From NCBI RefSeq assembly GCF_030052815.1, contig NC_079509.1:45626750-45690749 (forward strand): 64,000 nt of DNA, read 5' to 3'. How positions within the stretch are numbered: the stretch's first letter is position 1; each line of letters starts with the position of its first letter. Positions 30,936-41,111 of the stretch are shown one piece after another. This stretch comes from Hevea brasiliensis (lineage: Eukaryota; Streptophyta; Magnoliopsida; Malpighiales; Euphorbiaceae). The notes beneath the pieces are model-generated. The model was given only the letters and a program-made list of their open reading frames with translations, had not been told where the DNA came from and made no database searches. The position numbers were made by a program, and so were the translations under genes.

Positions 30936-31635
30936 AGGACGCACCGGGATCGAAAGGGGGATGAGCTAACAGGGAAGAAGCAATAATCTAGATCTTGAAT
31001 AATATATAAACAATTAAAGAAATAAACAAAATGCACAATAAAGGAAATCTTCAGAAATGAAAATTAAATTTGTAAGTTAAAGATTAAATATATATATTCT
31101 ATAGGCGGCAGAGCCAATCCGTTAAGAATATATATACTTAACAAAAATAAAATAAAATTTGTAAATTTAAATATGAATATACATGTATATATTCAATAGG
31201 CGGCAGAGCCAGTCCGTTATGAACATATATACGTATATTTATGCAGATCAGGCGGTTGAACCGACCATATGTATGCAAAATAAATTTTGTAAAAGAAATT
31301 GAAGAAAACTTACTTCAAAATCTTATAAATTTTGTAAGATTTGTACAAAGGTTTTGGAGATGTAATTCCGGGTAGGACTTACAAAGGTTGCTCAACACAT
31401 GAGCTTCCTAAGATCTACTACAAGGAAGTTACAGGGTTTGTAAGTTTGTAGGTGAGGTAGAGGTAGGGCAGGACGGGAAGTGAATCAACCTTCTTGCTCC
31501 TTTTGAACCTCGGGTGAGACTTCTTCAGGACCTTCTTCGGATTCTCTCGGCTTAAAGAAGCTTGAAAGGGAGAAGCTTGAAGAGGGAGAAGCTTGGGTAA
31601 GCTTTTGTTCCTTTGAAGTGGCCTCCTCCTTCTTT
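30936..31635 (-). promoter_or_regulatory. Pregenomic RNA leader, minus strand (end of B unit)
   Basis: Two copies of the GGCGGCAGAGCCAGTCCGTTA-type segment (one reads CAATCC), a donor-like ACTTAC (GTAAGT on the coding strand) near 31378, and the short ORF before it. No long ORF. Confidence 0.75.
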
Positions 31636-31953
31636 GGATGAATGCCCCCTTATATAGAAGTGTCCAGGGGCAGTTTTGTAATTTTGTAGGATTTGAACAG
31701 TGTCTGCCACTTGATGCCTTCACGTGTGAACAGTGCTTCTTGTCTCCTTCACATGCAAACAGTAAAAAGTGAATAGTATAAGATATGACAGGTGAACAGT
31801 GTCCTGTCTGGTTTTGAAATAAAGGAAGAGAATAAAAATGATTAAAGGAAAAAGAAAGAGAGAAAAGAGAATAAAAATGATTACAAAAGTTAAAATAAAA
31901 GGAAAATGAAGAGAAAATGGATAATTTTGCCGCCATAAATTTCTTTTGCCGGT
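31636..31953 (-). promoter_or_regulatory. Pararetrovirus promoter, minus strand
   Basis: TATATAAG on the minus strand at 31649-31656; the CTGTTC cluster (GAACAG on the plus strand) spans about 31694-31802. Confidence 0.75.
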
Positions 31954-31977
31954 CTTTTTCTTTTTCTTTTTTTTTTA
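31954..31977 (-). repeat. Purine tract (minus strand), short version
   Basis: T/C run on the plus strand between the B polyprotein end and the promoter; the shortest of the series. Confidence 0.8.
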
Positions 31978-31984
31978 ACAGATT

Positions 31985-34900
31985 TTATATTTGTGAAGAG
32001 GTACCACAACCTTCTTCATCATCATCTCCCAAATCTATGATGGGTTCTGAGTCAGAATTAGCTGCAGAAGAATTGGTTCTGTTTTGCAATAATTGTTCCA
32101 TTATTGCAAAATATTCTTCATCATTTTTAGCTCCTGCTAATCTTGCCATGGCATGTGATCTTTGAGCCAAAAATAATTGATTTGAAAAGTTTTGTGTAGG
32201 AGTTGGTGGCAAAAGGTTTTTTCCCTTAAGCCAGGTTTTTACTCCTTGGTTTGTAATTGTTTCTGGGATATTAAATGAATCCCACCATTTTACCTTTAAC
32301 CTTCTGATGATTGTATTCAATCCATCTTGGGGTCGAAATTCAAAAAACCAGATAAGAACCCAAGGTAAAAAGAATTTTGAAGAGAACAAGAGAAGAGGAG
32401 GAAACCTTTTCTCTTTGGGTGAGGGTTTGTAATGGGTTTTGAAAAGGTTTATACTCTCTGATATTTCTAGTGTAAGAATTTCAGGTAGTGCACCAAAATA
32501 CTTCCACCACTGAGCAAACCATGAAGGGGTTTTGGAAGGATCAAATGTTTTTTGGAAATAGAACAACCATGAATGACTATTCTTGTGATTTTGTATGAGA
32601 AAGGTATTGTACCATGCCTGTTGGTAATCCCAGTAATTGAAATGTTGGCAATGGTCAATCTTGTTTTGGAATGATAATGGGAAGATTTTTGGTTTTGTAA
32701 GTTCTTGCCCCCAATCAGAAGGATTAAGGACATTTTGAATGTGGCAAGTTGAATAAGCCGGATCAGCATGATTTTCTTTTAGATAAAAATGTTTGAATTT
32801 TGCTGAGCCGGTAATTTCAAGTATTGCCTGGTAGTAGGCTTGGGTTTTGGAAAGATCCCAAGGTTTGTAATACCATCTTTTTGTAAAGGCTTTTAAAATT
32901 GCCATAGAGGCATCTTGGTGTAAGAACTCATCCTCTATGATCAAAACATTTTGAAAATGGGTTTTTGTAATCCATTCCGAAGACTTCTTTTTTAATTTTG
33001 TTTGAGACAAAACTATTTGAGAAGAATTTGGTTGGGAAACATCGGTTTGAAAATCTATTTGTAAAATCTCATGGGCTTGAGAAATGTTTTGAAAAGTTTG
33101 AGAAAGGGTTTTTTGAGAGGAAGACTCTCCTTTCTCCTGGGTTTTGGAAATAGGTTTTGTAGATTTACCATTCTGGGCCTGATTAGCCTGAGTTATGTTT
33201 TGTAGAGCCTGAAGAACTTCAGGAGATTTGGACAGTGATTCTATCCATTTTTGAATCTGGCTGTCTGTTTCTGGAGCCTGAGATTCAATAAATTTTGTTT
33301 GATCTTCTTCTTCTGCTTCGACCATGTCTGCCCAAGTTTGAATAGGTTTTGCAGAAGAGATGGTTGGTTTTGTAGGGTTTGGTTTTGTAGAGGCTGAGGC
33401 TTCAGCCTTGGTATTTTTCTTTCTGGGCATTGGCCTGTTTTGAAGAAATTCTCTGGTTAGAAAGTCTGGGATGGAATTTGTATCTCCTTTTATAAATTCA
33501 ATTTCAAAATAAAAAATACTTAAAATTGCTTGCCATCGTGCAAAAATTTGTTTTGATGCAAGATTTTGAACATCTTTTTGCAAAACTTCTTTGGCTGATT
33601 TGCAATCAATTCTAAGTAAAAATTTTTGATTTAATAAATCACTTTGAAATTTTTGTATGCACATGACAATTGCAAGAATCTCTTTTTTGATGGTAGAGTA
33701 TTTCTTTTGACAATCATTCCAATGTGCAGAATGGAATTGAACTATTTGTTCTTTTCCGTTTTGAACTTGTTTTAAAATTCCACCATAACCTAACACTGAG
33801 GCATCTGTTTCGACTACCTTAGGGGCTAATGGATCTGCTAAATGCAGACAAGGAATGGTTTGGACCTGTTGTTTAATATGACGGATCACTTCAGTGTGAT
33901 GATCTGTCCATGGAGCAGGGTTTTTCTTTAACCTATCATGCAAGGGTTTTGCTAGACGGTTAATATTTGGACAAAAATCTAAGACATAATTCAAGCTACC
34001 TAAGAATCTTTGCAGCTGGGTTTTATCCAAGATTTTGTCAGGAAATTTGTTTGAAAATTCTAGACTTCTCTCTATTGGAGTAATGGTTCCTTGGGATATG
34101 TAATGACCTAGAAACCTAACTCTGGTTTGGAAAAGAGAAATCTTTGATTTTGAAACGGCAAGGCCATTTCGTTTTGTAACAGAGAAGAATATTCTTAAGT
34201 GTTTGAAGTGTTGTTCAATTGACTCCGAGAACACAAGAACATCATCTATATAGACTATGCAAAATTTTGAATATGGATTAAAGATTTCATTCATAATTCT
34301 CTGGAATTCTGATGGGGCATTTTTCAGGCCAAAAGGCATGACTTTCCACTCATACTGTCCAAAGGGAACTGTGAATGCGGTTTTGTATCTATCTTTTGGA
34401 TCAATTTGTATTTGCCAAAATCCTGATTTCATATCAAATTTGGAAAATACAAATGCAGAATGAAGTTTTTGTAAAAGATCTTTTTTGTTTGGAATTGGAT
34501 ACCTGATCCATTTCAAAGCTTTATTCAAAGGTTTGTAATTAATTACTAATCTAGGAGTGCCTCTTTCTATTTCTGAATTTTTGTTTACATAAAAAGCTGC
34601 ACAACTCCAAGGAGATCTAGATTCTGTAATTAATCCTTTTTTCTTTAAATCCAAAATTTCTGAACGACAGTGTTGTTCTAGTTCAGCATTCATTTGGATT
34701 GGTCTGGCTTTTGTAGGTATCTGTTTTTCATTGAAATCATTTTCATATGGTAAATCTACCATATGTTGTTTTCGATTCCAAAAGGCGTTTGGTAAATCAG
34801 AACAAATTTCTCTTTCAATTTGGGTTTTGAAATCCGAAATTTTCTTTTTCACCAAATCATTTTGTAATTGTTTTTCAATTCTTGTTAAAGAAACATCTTG

Positions 34901-35803
34901 CTGTAAATACAACAAGTGTTGCTTTTTTCCCTCTATTAAAACATTAATCTCATTATTATAAATGGAACAAGCTTTTATAATATTGAGATTTCTTGTTTTT
35001 GGTTTTGTAACGAAAGGGAAAACAAGAGTTTGTTTTGTAGTTTTGAAAGAGATACTATCATCGTTAACCTTGTAGGGAGTTATCAAGTTAATGAAAGGAG
35101 TCCCTAAGATTACACTATGATGAATATCTTGAACAATTACGAATGAGGTTTTGAAAAGAAAATCACCATTAGCTATGGAGGCTTCTGTCTTATAGCTAAT
35201 AGCCATTTTTGAATTATTTGCAGCTGAAAGCTTTTCTGTGGTTTTTTCGTGAAATTTCTTTGGAACAATTCCTTCTTTAATACAGTTCAAATCTGCTCCT
35301 GTATCAAATAAAGCAATTGTATTGATTTTGAAATCTTTTGAAAAAACAATGGTAATTTGTATCAAATATTTTCTGGAGGGGATCTGATTGAGGATGAAAA
35401 GAAAATCTTCTTGAGGTTTTTGAGTTTCCAAACTATTTTCTTTATTTTTCTCAGATTCTTCCTGGGGTTTTGAAAACAAAAGCTGGATTGCTTTTGAGTC
35501 CTGTGCCTTTTTCTCCTTAAGCTGTTTAAGCTCATTCTTAGTGATTTTTATTTCTCTTTGGAGGCATTCGACTGGAGGGTTTTGTAGTTTTTTCTGATTT
35601 TCAGGATTTTCTTCATGCTTTAAAACATCTAAGACTAATTCTTGATTTTTTAAAAGCATGTGAACATTTTTTGCATTTTCTTCAGATTCAATTTTAGAAT
35701 CTAAATCGGATGAATTATTAACTAATCCATCTTTTTGTAAATGCGCGTTTTCTTGAGACTCCTGGTTGGAGTTTGAAGAGGAAGTTGAAGAATTAGTACT
35801 CAA
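31985..35803 (-). CDS. Component B protease - reverse transcriptase - RNase H - C-terminal region (1272 codons)
   Basis: The longest open frame in the window. Residues 1-~140 are acidic and coiled-coil-like. The aspartic protease has DTG at 167-169 and ILGTPFINL ~70 residues later. RT spans ~330-600 with YIDD at 518-521 and the FGLKNAPSEFQRIM block before it. RNase H has TDAS with Asp667, Glu708 and Asp733. Residues ~800-1272 form a region I cannot assign, rich in Trp/Phe (WYYKPWDLSK, SWLFYFQKTFD) and ending in an acidic tail. No coat protein precedes it: the frame upstream is MP/linker, separated by a single GAA-to-TAA change near 35819. The last few codons are lost to a CAA-to-TAA change. 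Endogenous copy; expression is not implied. Confidence 0.92.
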   Translation of the reverse strand: MSTNSSTSSSNSNQESQENAHLQKDGLVNNSSDLDSKIESEENAKNVHMLLKNQELVLDVLKHEENPENQKKLQNPPVECLQREIKITKNELKQLKEKKAQDSKAIQLLFSKPQEESEKNKENSLETQKPQEDFLFILNQIPSRKYLIQITIVFSKDFKINTIALFDTGADLNCIKEGIVPKKFHEKTTEKLSAANNSKMAISYKTEASIANGDFLFKTSFVIVQDIHHSVILGTPFINLITPYKVNDDSISFKTTKQTLVFPFVTKPKTRNLNIIKACSIYNNEINVLIEGKKQHLLYLQQDVSLTRIEKQLQNDLVKKKISDFKTQIEREICSDLPNAFWNRKQHMVDLPYENDFNEKQIPTKARPIQMNAELEQHCRSEILDLKKKGLITESRSPWSCAAFYVNKNSEIERGTPRLVINYKPLNKALKWIRYPIPNKKDLLQKLHSAFVFSKFDMKSGFWQIQIDPKDRYKTAFTVPFGQYEWKVMPFGLKNAPSEFQRIMNEIFNPYSKFCIVYIDDVLVFSESIEQHFKHLRIFFSVTKRNGLAVSKSKISLFQTRVRFLGHYISQGTITPIERSLEFSNKFPDKILDKTQLQRFLGSLNYVLDFCPNINRLAKPLHDRLKKNPAPWTDHHTEVIRHIKQQVQTIPCLHLADPLAPKVVETDASVLGYGGILKQVQNGKEQIVQFHSAHWNDCQKKYSTIKKEILAIVMCIQKFQSDLLNQKFLLRIDCKSAKEVLQKDVQNLASKQIFARWQAILSIFYFEIEFIKGDTNSIPDFLTREFLQNRPMPRKKNTKAEASASTKPNPTKPTISSAKPIQTWADMVEAEEEDQTKFIESQAPETDSQIQKWIESLSKSPEVLQALQNITQANQAQNGKSTKPISKTQEKGESSSQKTLSQTFQNISQAHEILQIDFQTDVSQPNSSQIVLSQTKLKKKSSEWITKTHFQNVLIIEDEFLHQDASMAILKAFTKRWYYKPWDLSKTQAYYQAILEITGSAKFKHFYLKENHADPAYSTCHIQNVLNPSDWGQELTKPKIFPLSFQNKIDHCQHFNYWDYQQAWYNTFLIQNHKNSHSWLFYFQKTFDPSKTPSWFAQWWKYFGALPEILTLEISESINLFKTHYKPSPKEKRFPPLLLFSSKFFLPWVLIWFFEFRPQDGLNTIIRRLKVKWWDSFNIPETITNQGVKTWLKGKNLLPPTPTQNFSNQLFLAQRSHAMARLAGAKNDEEYFAIMEQLLQNRTNSSAANSDSEPIIDLGDDDEEGCGTSSQI

Positions 35804-35818
35804 ATTTTGAATGATTAA

Positions 35819-37573
35819 TTATTCTTTTTGTAATGATTTATGATTGTCAGTGGATTCAGAAATTTTGAATTCACTTTCTATTTGTAATTCTGGGATTGAT
35901 TTTGGAAGAGGTTTGTTTTGTAATGCAAAGGTTTTTTGGGGTTTTTGTTCCTTTAAAACCTGTTGTTTTGAATTCTTTTTATGAGGAGTTTTATTCTTAA
36001 CAGTAACAGGGTTATCAGACAATTTTTCTTCTGCTTTCTTTAGAAGATCTTTTAGAGCTGCAATGAACTCTGATTGATTATCTTCTGACTCCTGTTGTTT
36101 GGGTTTTGTAATTTGAGAAGGTTTTGAAACTGGATTTGATTTTTTGAAAGTTTTTGGAGTTTTGGAAAACGGATATGAAATGCTATGCTCTTTAGCGTAC
36201 ATCTCAAACCAATCAAAGAAAAGAATATGAACTCTATGTTGGTGTATAAAGTCATAATATTTCTTTTGAATTTCTTCCCTTTGATTATTGAAATTTTTGA
36301 AAAACCACATTTGCTTTTTATGATTTTTAGGAGAATAAAAATCAAAACGCAAATATTGTCTGACAACTTCAAATACTTTTTCAATCAAATTAAGATAATG
36401 GTTTACATTTTCGTAATGGTGAAAAGGTAGGAGAAGTAGGTTCGACTGCTTGGGTTTCATCCTCAATGCACTGCTTTGTAAATTTGTATAAACTGGATGT
36501 GGAACATTTGTAGAGTAATTTACGTTTTGTAAAGTGGATCTAGGTATTTCTGAAGTTGAAAGCCTAGAAGCGCTAGGTAAGTCTGAGGTAGAATACCTAT
36601 GCTGAATATTTTGTATTTCAACTGGTTTTGTAAAAGGCAAACTAATGACAGAAGGTATACGAGACACTCTTCCTATGTCTACAGTACTGGACGTTGAGGA
36701 ATCATCTGAAAACCTAAGGCTTCTGTTAAAGCTAAGGCTGACTCTTCCATCGTCATACTGGGTTATTTGCCTAAGTTGAACGTTTGGCTCAACTATTTTT
36801 GAAGATTCTGGTTCTACTGCACCTTCTAAAATCCATTCTTCTGGTAGGGTTATGTCTTTCCATTGGATAGATCTAGGGATTACAGTGTTGGATTTTGTAA
36901 GATCAGTTTGTAAAAGCAAAGTTTCTCCTCTTTTACTTTGAAACTTATGTTTTGTAGCAAAAGCAGAAACCATAGCTTTGTAATAAATTTTGTAAATCAG
37001 TGCAAGAGGAATAAATCCTTCAAGCATTTTGTAATTGTGAGTTTTGATTTGTAAAACAAGGGATTTTGTAATATTACCGCTGCTTAAAGAAACAATAAAA
37101 TTTGGATAGCAATCAAAAGATATTGGTCCACTGCACAAACTAGACTCGACTGAACTAAGCAAGGAGTCCTGGAAGTTTATGAACCTAGTATCTCTAAGAA
37201 CTGCTAGGATTGAGGTGTTCAACCCTTCTTTTGTAAGCGGTTTAATTCCAACTTGGACTAAACCTATATGGATGTATTTGTATTGTTTTTCACGGTGTTT
37301 TTGTAAGGATTTTTGAGACAGAAGAGAAATCGTCTCAAAAGGTTTTGTAATCAAGATCCTCTCTTGCTTTTGATTGTGAAATCAGTTTTGAAAAAATTGA
37401 GTTTTGTAGTCTGATAGATCTGATCCTTTTGTACTTTTGGAATTTCCCAATTATCTATACATTTTTCAAAATTTTCGATTATTATTTCTTCACTATTAAC
37501 TATCTTTCTCGACTCGGAGGACGAGGTAGAAGAGTTTGAAGAAGAAACTGTCCTACGTAAAAATTGGATTCAT
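35819..37573 (-). CDS. Component B movement protein and linker, frame broken near the start
   Basis: The conserved ATG is at 37571-37573. Indels at CAG/CTG positions just after it (37553-37562) and at 37351-37375 shift the frame. From 37354 the frame is open for 511 codons to TAA at 35819. It holds the second half of the movement domain, the Ser/Thr linker (locally garbled at 36380-36480), the aromatic block and the B-specific linker (KTPHKKNSKQQVLKEQKPQ). In the plus-strand B copy this region is continuous with the protease-RT frame, so MP, protease and RT were one polyprotein in component B. Confidence 0.82.
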
Positions 37574-37788
37574 ACTTAAAGAATTTTTCTAGGTTGATCT
37601 TTTGAGTTAAGTGAGGTAATCGCACCAGGAATCACTGCCCTAAACACGCCCTCTCGGCTAAACACGGGACTTACAACCCAGGCCTGTTTACACCTCTAAA
37701 GAAGCTGTCTTATCACCTTGATCATCTTACCAACCTCAAAAATGTTTAAATGTGAATCCGAACCTTAAATAGAACCTTTTCCCCCCCA
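37574..37788 (-). other. Viral 5' UTR of the full-length B unit
   Basis: Same sequence as in A copies, including the CCCTCTCGGCTAAACACGGG block; no ORF of note. Confidence 0.85.
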
Positions 37789-37801
37789 GGCTCTGATACC
37801 A
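37789..37801 (-). other. Viral PBS, start of full-length B unit
   Basis: GGCTCTGATACCA, a perfect initiator tRNA-Met type site on the minus strand. Confidence 0.92.
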
Positions 37802-38505
37802 AGGACGCACCGGGATCGAAAGGGGGATGAGCTAACAGGGAAGAAGCAATAATCTAGATCTTGAACAATATATAAATAATTAAAGAAATAAACAAAATGC
37901 ACAAGAAAGGAAAATCTTCAGAAATGAAAATTAAATTTGTAAATTAAAGAAATATATATATTCTATAGGCGGCAGAGCCAGTCCGTTAAGAATATATATA
38001 CTTAACAAAAATAAAAATTAAAATTTGAAATTTAAATATGAATATACATGTATATATTCAATAGGCGGCAGAGCCAGTCCGTTATGAACATATATACGTA
38101 TATTTATGCAGATCAGGCGGTTGAACCGACCATATGCATGCTAAAGAAATAAATTTGAAATTTTGTAAAAGAAATTGAAGAAAACTTACTTCAAAATCTT
38201 ATAAATTTTGTAAGATTTGTACAAAGGTTTTGGAGATGTAATTCCGGGTAGGACTTACAAAGGTTGCTCAGCACATGAGCTTCCTAAGATCTACTACAAG
38301 GAAGTACAGGGTTTGTAGGTGAGGTAGAGGTAGGGCAGGATGGGAAGTGAATCAACCTTCTTGCTCCTTCTGAACCTCGGATTGAGACTCCTTCAGGACC
38401 TTCTTCGGATTCTCTCGGCTTGAAAAGCTTGAAAGGGAGAAGCTTGAAGAGGGAGAAGCTTGGGTAAGCTTTTGTTCCTTTGAAGTGGCCTCCTCTTTGC
38501 CTTGG
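37802..38505 (-). promoter_or_regulatory. Pregenomic RNA leader, minus strand (end of A unit)
   Basis: Short ORF at 38268-38276 (ATGTGCTGA on the minus strand), donor-like GTAAGT at 38253-38258, and two GGCGGCAGAGCCAGTCCGTTA segments. Confidence 0.78.
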
Positions 38506-38780
38506 ATAGGTGCCCCCTTATATAGAAGTGTCCAGGGGCAGTTTTGTAATTTTGGAAAGTTTGAACAGTGTCTGCCACTTGATGCCTTCACGTGTGAACA
38601 GTGCTTCTTGTCTCCTTCACATGCGAACAGTAAAAAATGAACAGTACAAGATATGACAGGTGAACAGTGTCCTGTCTGGTTTTGAAATAAAGGAAGAGAA
38701 TAAAAATGATTACAAAAATTAAAATAAAAGGAAAATGAAGAGAAAATGGATAATTTTGCCGCCATAAATTTCTTTTGCCG
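38506..38780 (-). promoter_or_regulatory. Pararetrovirus promoter, minus strand
   Basis: TATATAAG at 38518-38525 on the minus strand; GAACAG motifs on the plus strand at about 38563-38670. Confidence 0.78.
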
Positions 38781-38788
38781 GTCTTAAA

Positions 38789-38872
38789 TTTTTTTCTTTT
38801 TCTTTTCTTTTTCTTTTTTTTCTTTTTCTTTTCTTTTTCTTTTTTCTTTTTCTTTTTTTCTTTTTTTTTTTT
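38789..38872 (-). repeat. Purine tract (minus strand), long version
   Basis: ~84 bp of T runs broken by single C. It directly follows the ORF2 end on the coding strand. Confidence 0.88.
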
Positions 38873-38897
38873 ATGGAGTGGAGCTGGGACCACTCTT

Positions 38898-40361
38898 TTA
38901 TCCTTCCATCATGTTTTGTAAGTTGTGCCATGTCTCCTCGTCGTCACTTGTTTCATCATCTGACGAGACAGAAGATAAGTCGTAGTGACTTTCATACTGA
39001 ACCATGTAATTTTCATACCTTGTTTCAATATGAAAGGGTTTTGGAGTTGGCAAATGTTCATAGTGAACATATATCCGAGAATATGTACCCGTATGGACTA
39101 GCGCATATTCTGGATATCTGTGTTTTCGCTAGTTTTCGACTACTGTCTTTGCTCGCCATTTGTTGAGTTGGACGAAATGGTCTTCATGAATGCATGGCCA
39201 ATCTGGAAGATGATAGAGAGGAGGAAGTTTTGTGTCCAGGTAGAAGTAATGGATCGCTTGTTGTAGCTCTCCATTTGCTAATACTTCTGGAGGTGTTGAA
39301 ATAATTTGTATGTTGACTGGTTTTTGGAGAAATAATAGTCTTCTTACTTCTGGAAGGACTCTATTTCCCAAAAATCTCGTTATTTCACAATCAGACCATC
39401 TAACTCAGACTCCAGCTAACATACCCCATTTGAATAGTTCTCTGGCGTTTAGATATCGGATTCCAGACATCTGAGTGGTTTTGAAGTGGGGGATGCTGAA
39501 ATCTAAGCTGTGTTCACAGTCTGGATAGCACAGAGGATATCTGTTGGGATGTTCCTGAGTGCAATAAAAACGGGGTTTTGAATAGTACTCCCATTCCCAT
39601 GACCATCCATCGTGACCTTGATGATTGCTTTTTGTAAAATTGAGACATTTTTGGAGAACATCTAGCTGTTCTTTGGTTCTGGATTGGATGATGTTTTGTA
39701 AAATCTGCTCGCGGATCTCTTGAGGAAGACCGTTGAGAACTTGTTGTCTGAATTTCTTCGAAAGACAACGGGTTTGGAAATGTTCTAAGGACCTATTGGC
39801 ACCAAGTGAAGCAAAAAAGACTTCACTGTGGTGATAATTTTTCACATCGACCAGTGGGGCCAATGGTAATTTTACACTAGAATCCAGTGGGGATCCTAGG
39901 CCTTCAGTCCTTCGCTTTTGTATTCTTACACTAAAATCCAGTGGGGATCCTAGGCCTTCAAATTCCTGTTTTTGTAATTCAAGGTGATGATTTTGGTTAG
40001 AAGTGGATGGATCTAATGGACTAATTCTGGATGTAATGGATTTGTATAAAATTTGGTTTTGTAAAAACTCAATGAATGATTGAGCTACCATGATATGATC
40101 CTCATGATATTTAATTCTGCTAAGGAGGTCAGCCACATATTTATTAGCTTCCTCGAACTCAATACAAAGTGTATTGAGAGCTGTTACTCCCAACTTTTTG
40201 TTTTGTATTAAAGTCCAAAGATTGTCTAATAAACATTGGTGCCTTTCTGTGGGAACAAATGCAGTTCTGGCTACATTAATTCTGAATTTTTGAACAGGAG
40301 TTTTGGAGAGGACTATTGGTCCAAAGTAGACTAAATCACCATTGTTGGATGATTCTGCCAT
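38898..40361 (-). CDS. Component A ORF2, full length with two in-frame stops (487 codons)
   Basis: Start at ATG 40361 (MAESSNN), stop TAA at 38898-38900, all in one frame apart from two nonsense codons that replace Trp (near 39403 and 39129). Residues ~1-90 are helical with LLSRIKYHEDHIMVAQSFIEFLQ. Two tandem 18-residue GLGSPLD repeats lie at ~130-165. Then QQVLNGLPQEIREQILQNII, WSWEWEYYSKPRF, and a C-terminal region with KPVNIQIISTPPEV and YHLPDWPCIHED, ending in an acidic Ser/Asp/Glu tail. I recognise no catalytic motif. It is preceded by a splice-acceptor-like TTTTTGTAG whose TAG also ends the upstream protease frame. Most likely the last viral ORF of the A component; function unknown. Confidence 0.8.
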
Positions 40362-40364
40362 CTA

Positions 40365-41111
40365 CAAAAACTCACAAGGGTTAGTTTGTAATAAGCAGTA
40401 ATCAAAAAATTGATTTTTGAAAACAAGCTCGTTTAAAGAAATTTCTTTTTGTAAATGCCATCTTGTTTCCTGTTCCAAAACATTTATTTGATTATCAAAA
40501 ATGGAATAAGCCTTTATGATATTCAAATTCTTTGTTTTGGGTTTTTCAACAAAAGGAAAAACAAGATTTTGGTTTTTTGTTTTAAAAGAAATACTATCAT
40601 AGTTGACTTTGTAGGGAGTAATCAAATTGATAAAAGGCGTCCCTAAAATGACACTATGACTGATATCTCTTATTAAAACAAATGAAGTTTGTAGAAGAAG
40701 ATTTGAATTAGCTATTGCAGCCTCTGTTTTGTAATTAATTTTGATTTTGGAATTGTTTGCAGCTGAAAGGTTTTCAGTAGTTTTTTCTTAGAATTTTTCT
40801 GGAACAATGCCTTCTTTAATACAATTGATATCTGCACCTGTATCAAATAAGGCAATTGTATCGATCTTGAAATCTTTTGAAAAAACTATTGAAATTTTTA
40901 TCAAATATTTTCTGGAAGAAATCTCATTAAGGATGAAGAGAAATTCTTTTGTAAGTTTTTCAAGATTTTGAATTTCAAAAGTATTTTCTTCATCTTCTTC
41001 TTCGACTTCTTCATTGATTTGTTTTGAAAGTAATTTTTGAAGTGTTTCTGAGTCCTGTGCCTGTTTTTCCTTAAGCTCATTAAGCTCAATCTTAACAGCT
41101 TTTATTTCTTC
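40365..41111 (-). pseudogene. Component A protease region, no RT follows
   Basis: Contains the coiled-coil-like region (ELNELKEKQAQDS), the DTG site near 40842-40850, HSVILGTPFINL near 40640, and a ~90-residue tail (INVLEQETRWHLQKEISLNE) ending CEFL then TAG just before ORF2. Stops near 41112 and 40790 and a frame change break it. Where component B continues from the same tail into RT, component A ends. The A and B protease sequences differ at many residues, so A is not a fresh deletion of B. Confidence 0.8.

Noticed and set aside
38873..39166. 97-codon ORF on the plus strand over the end of ORF2
   Set aside because: Antisense shadow of ORF2.
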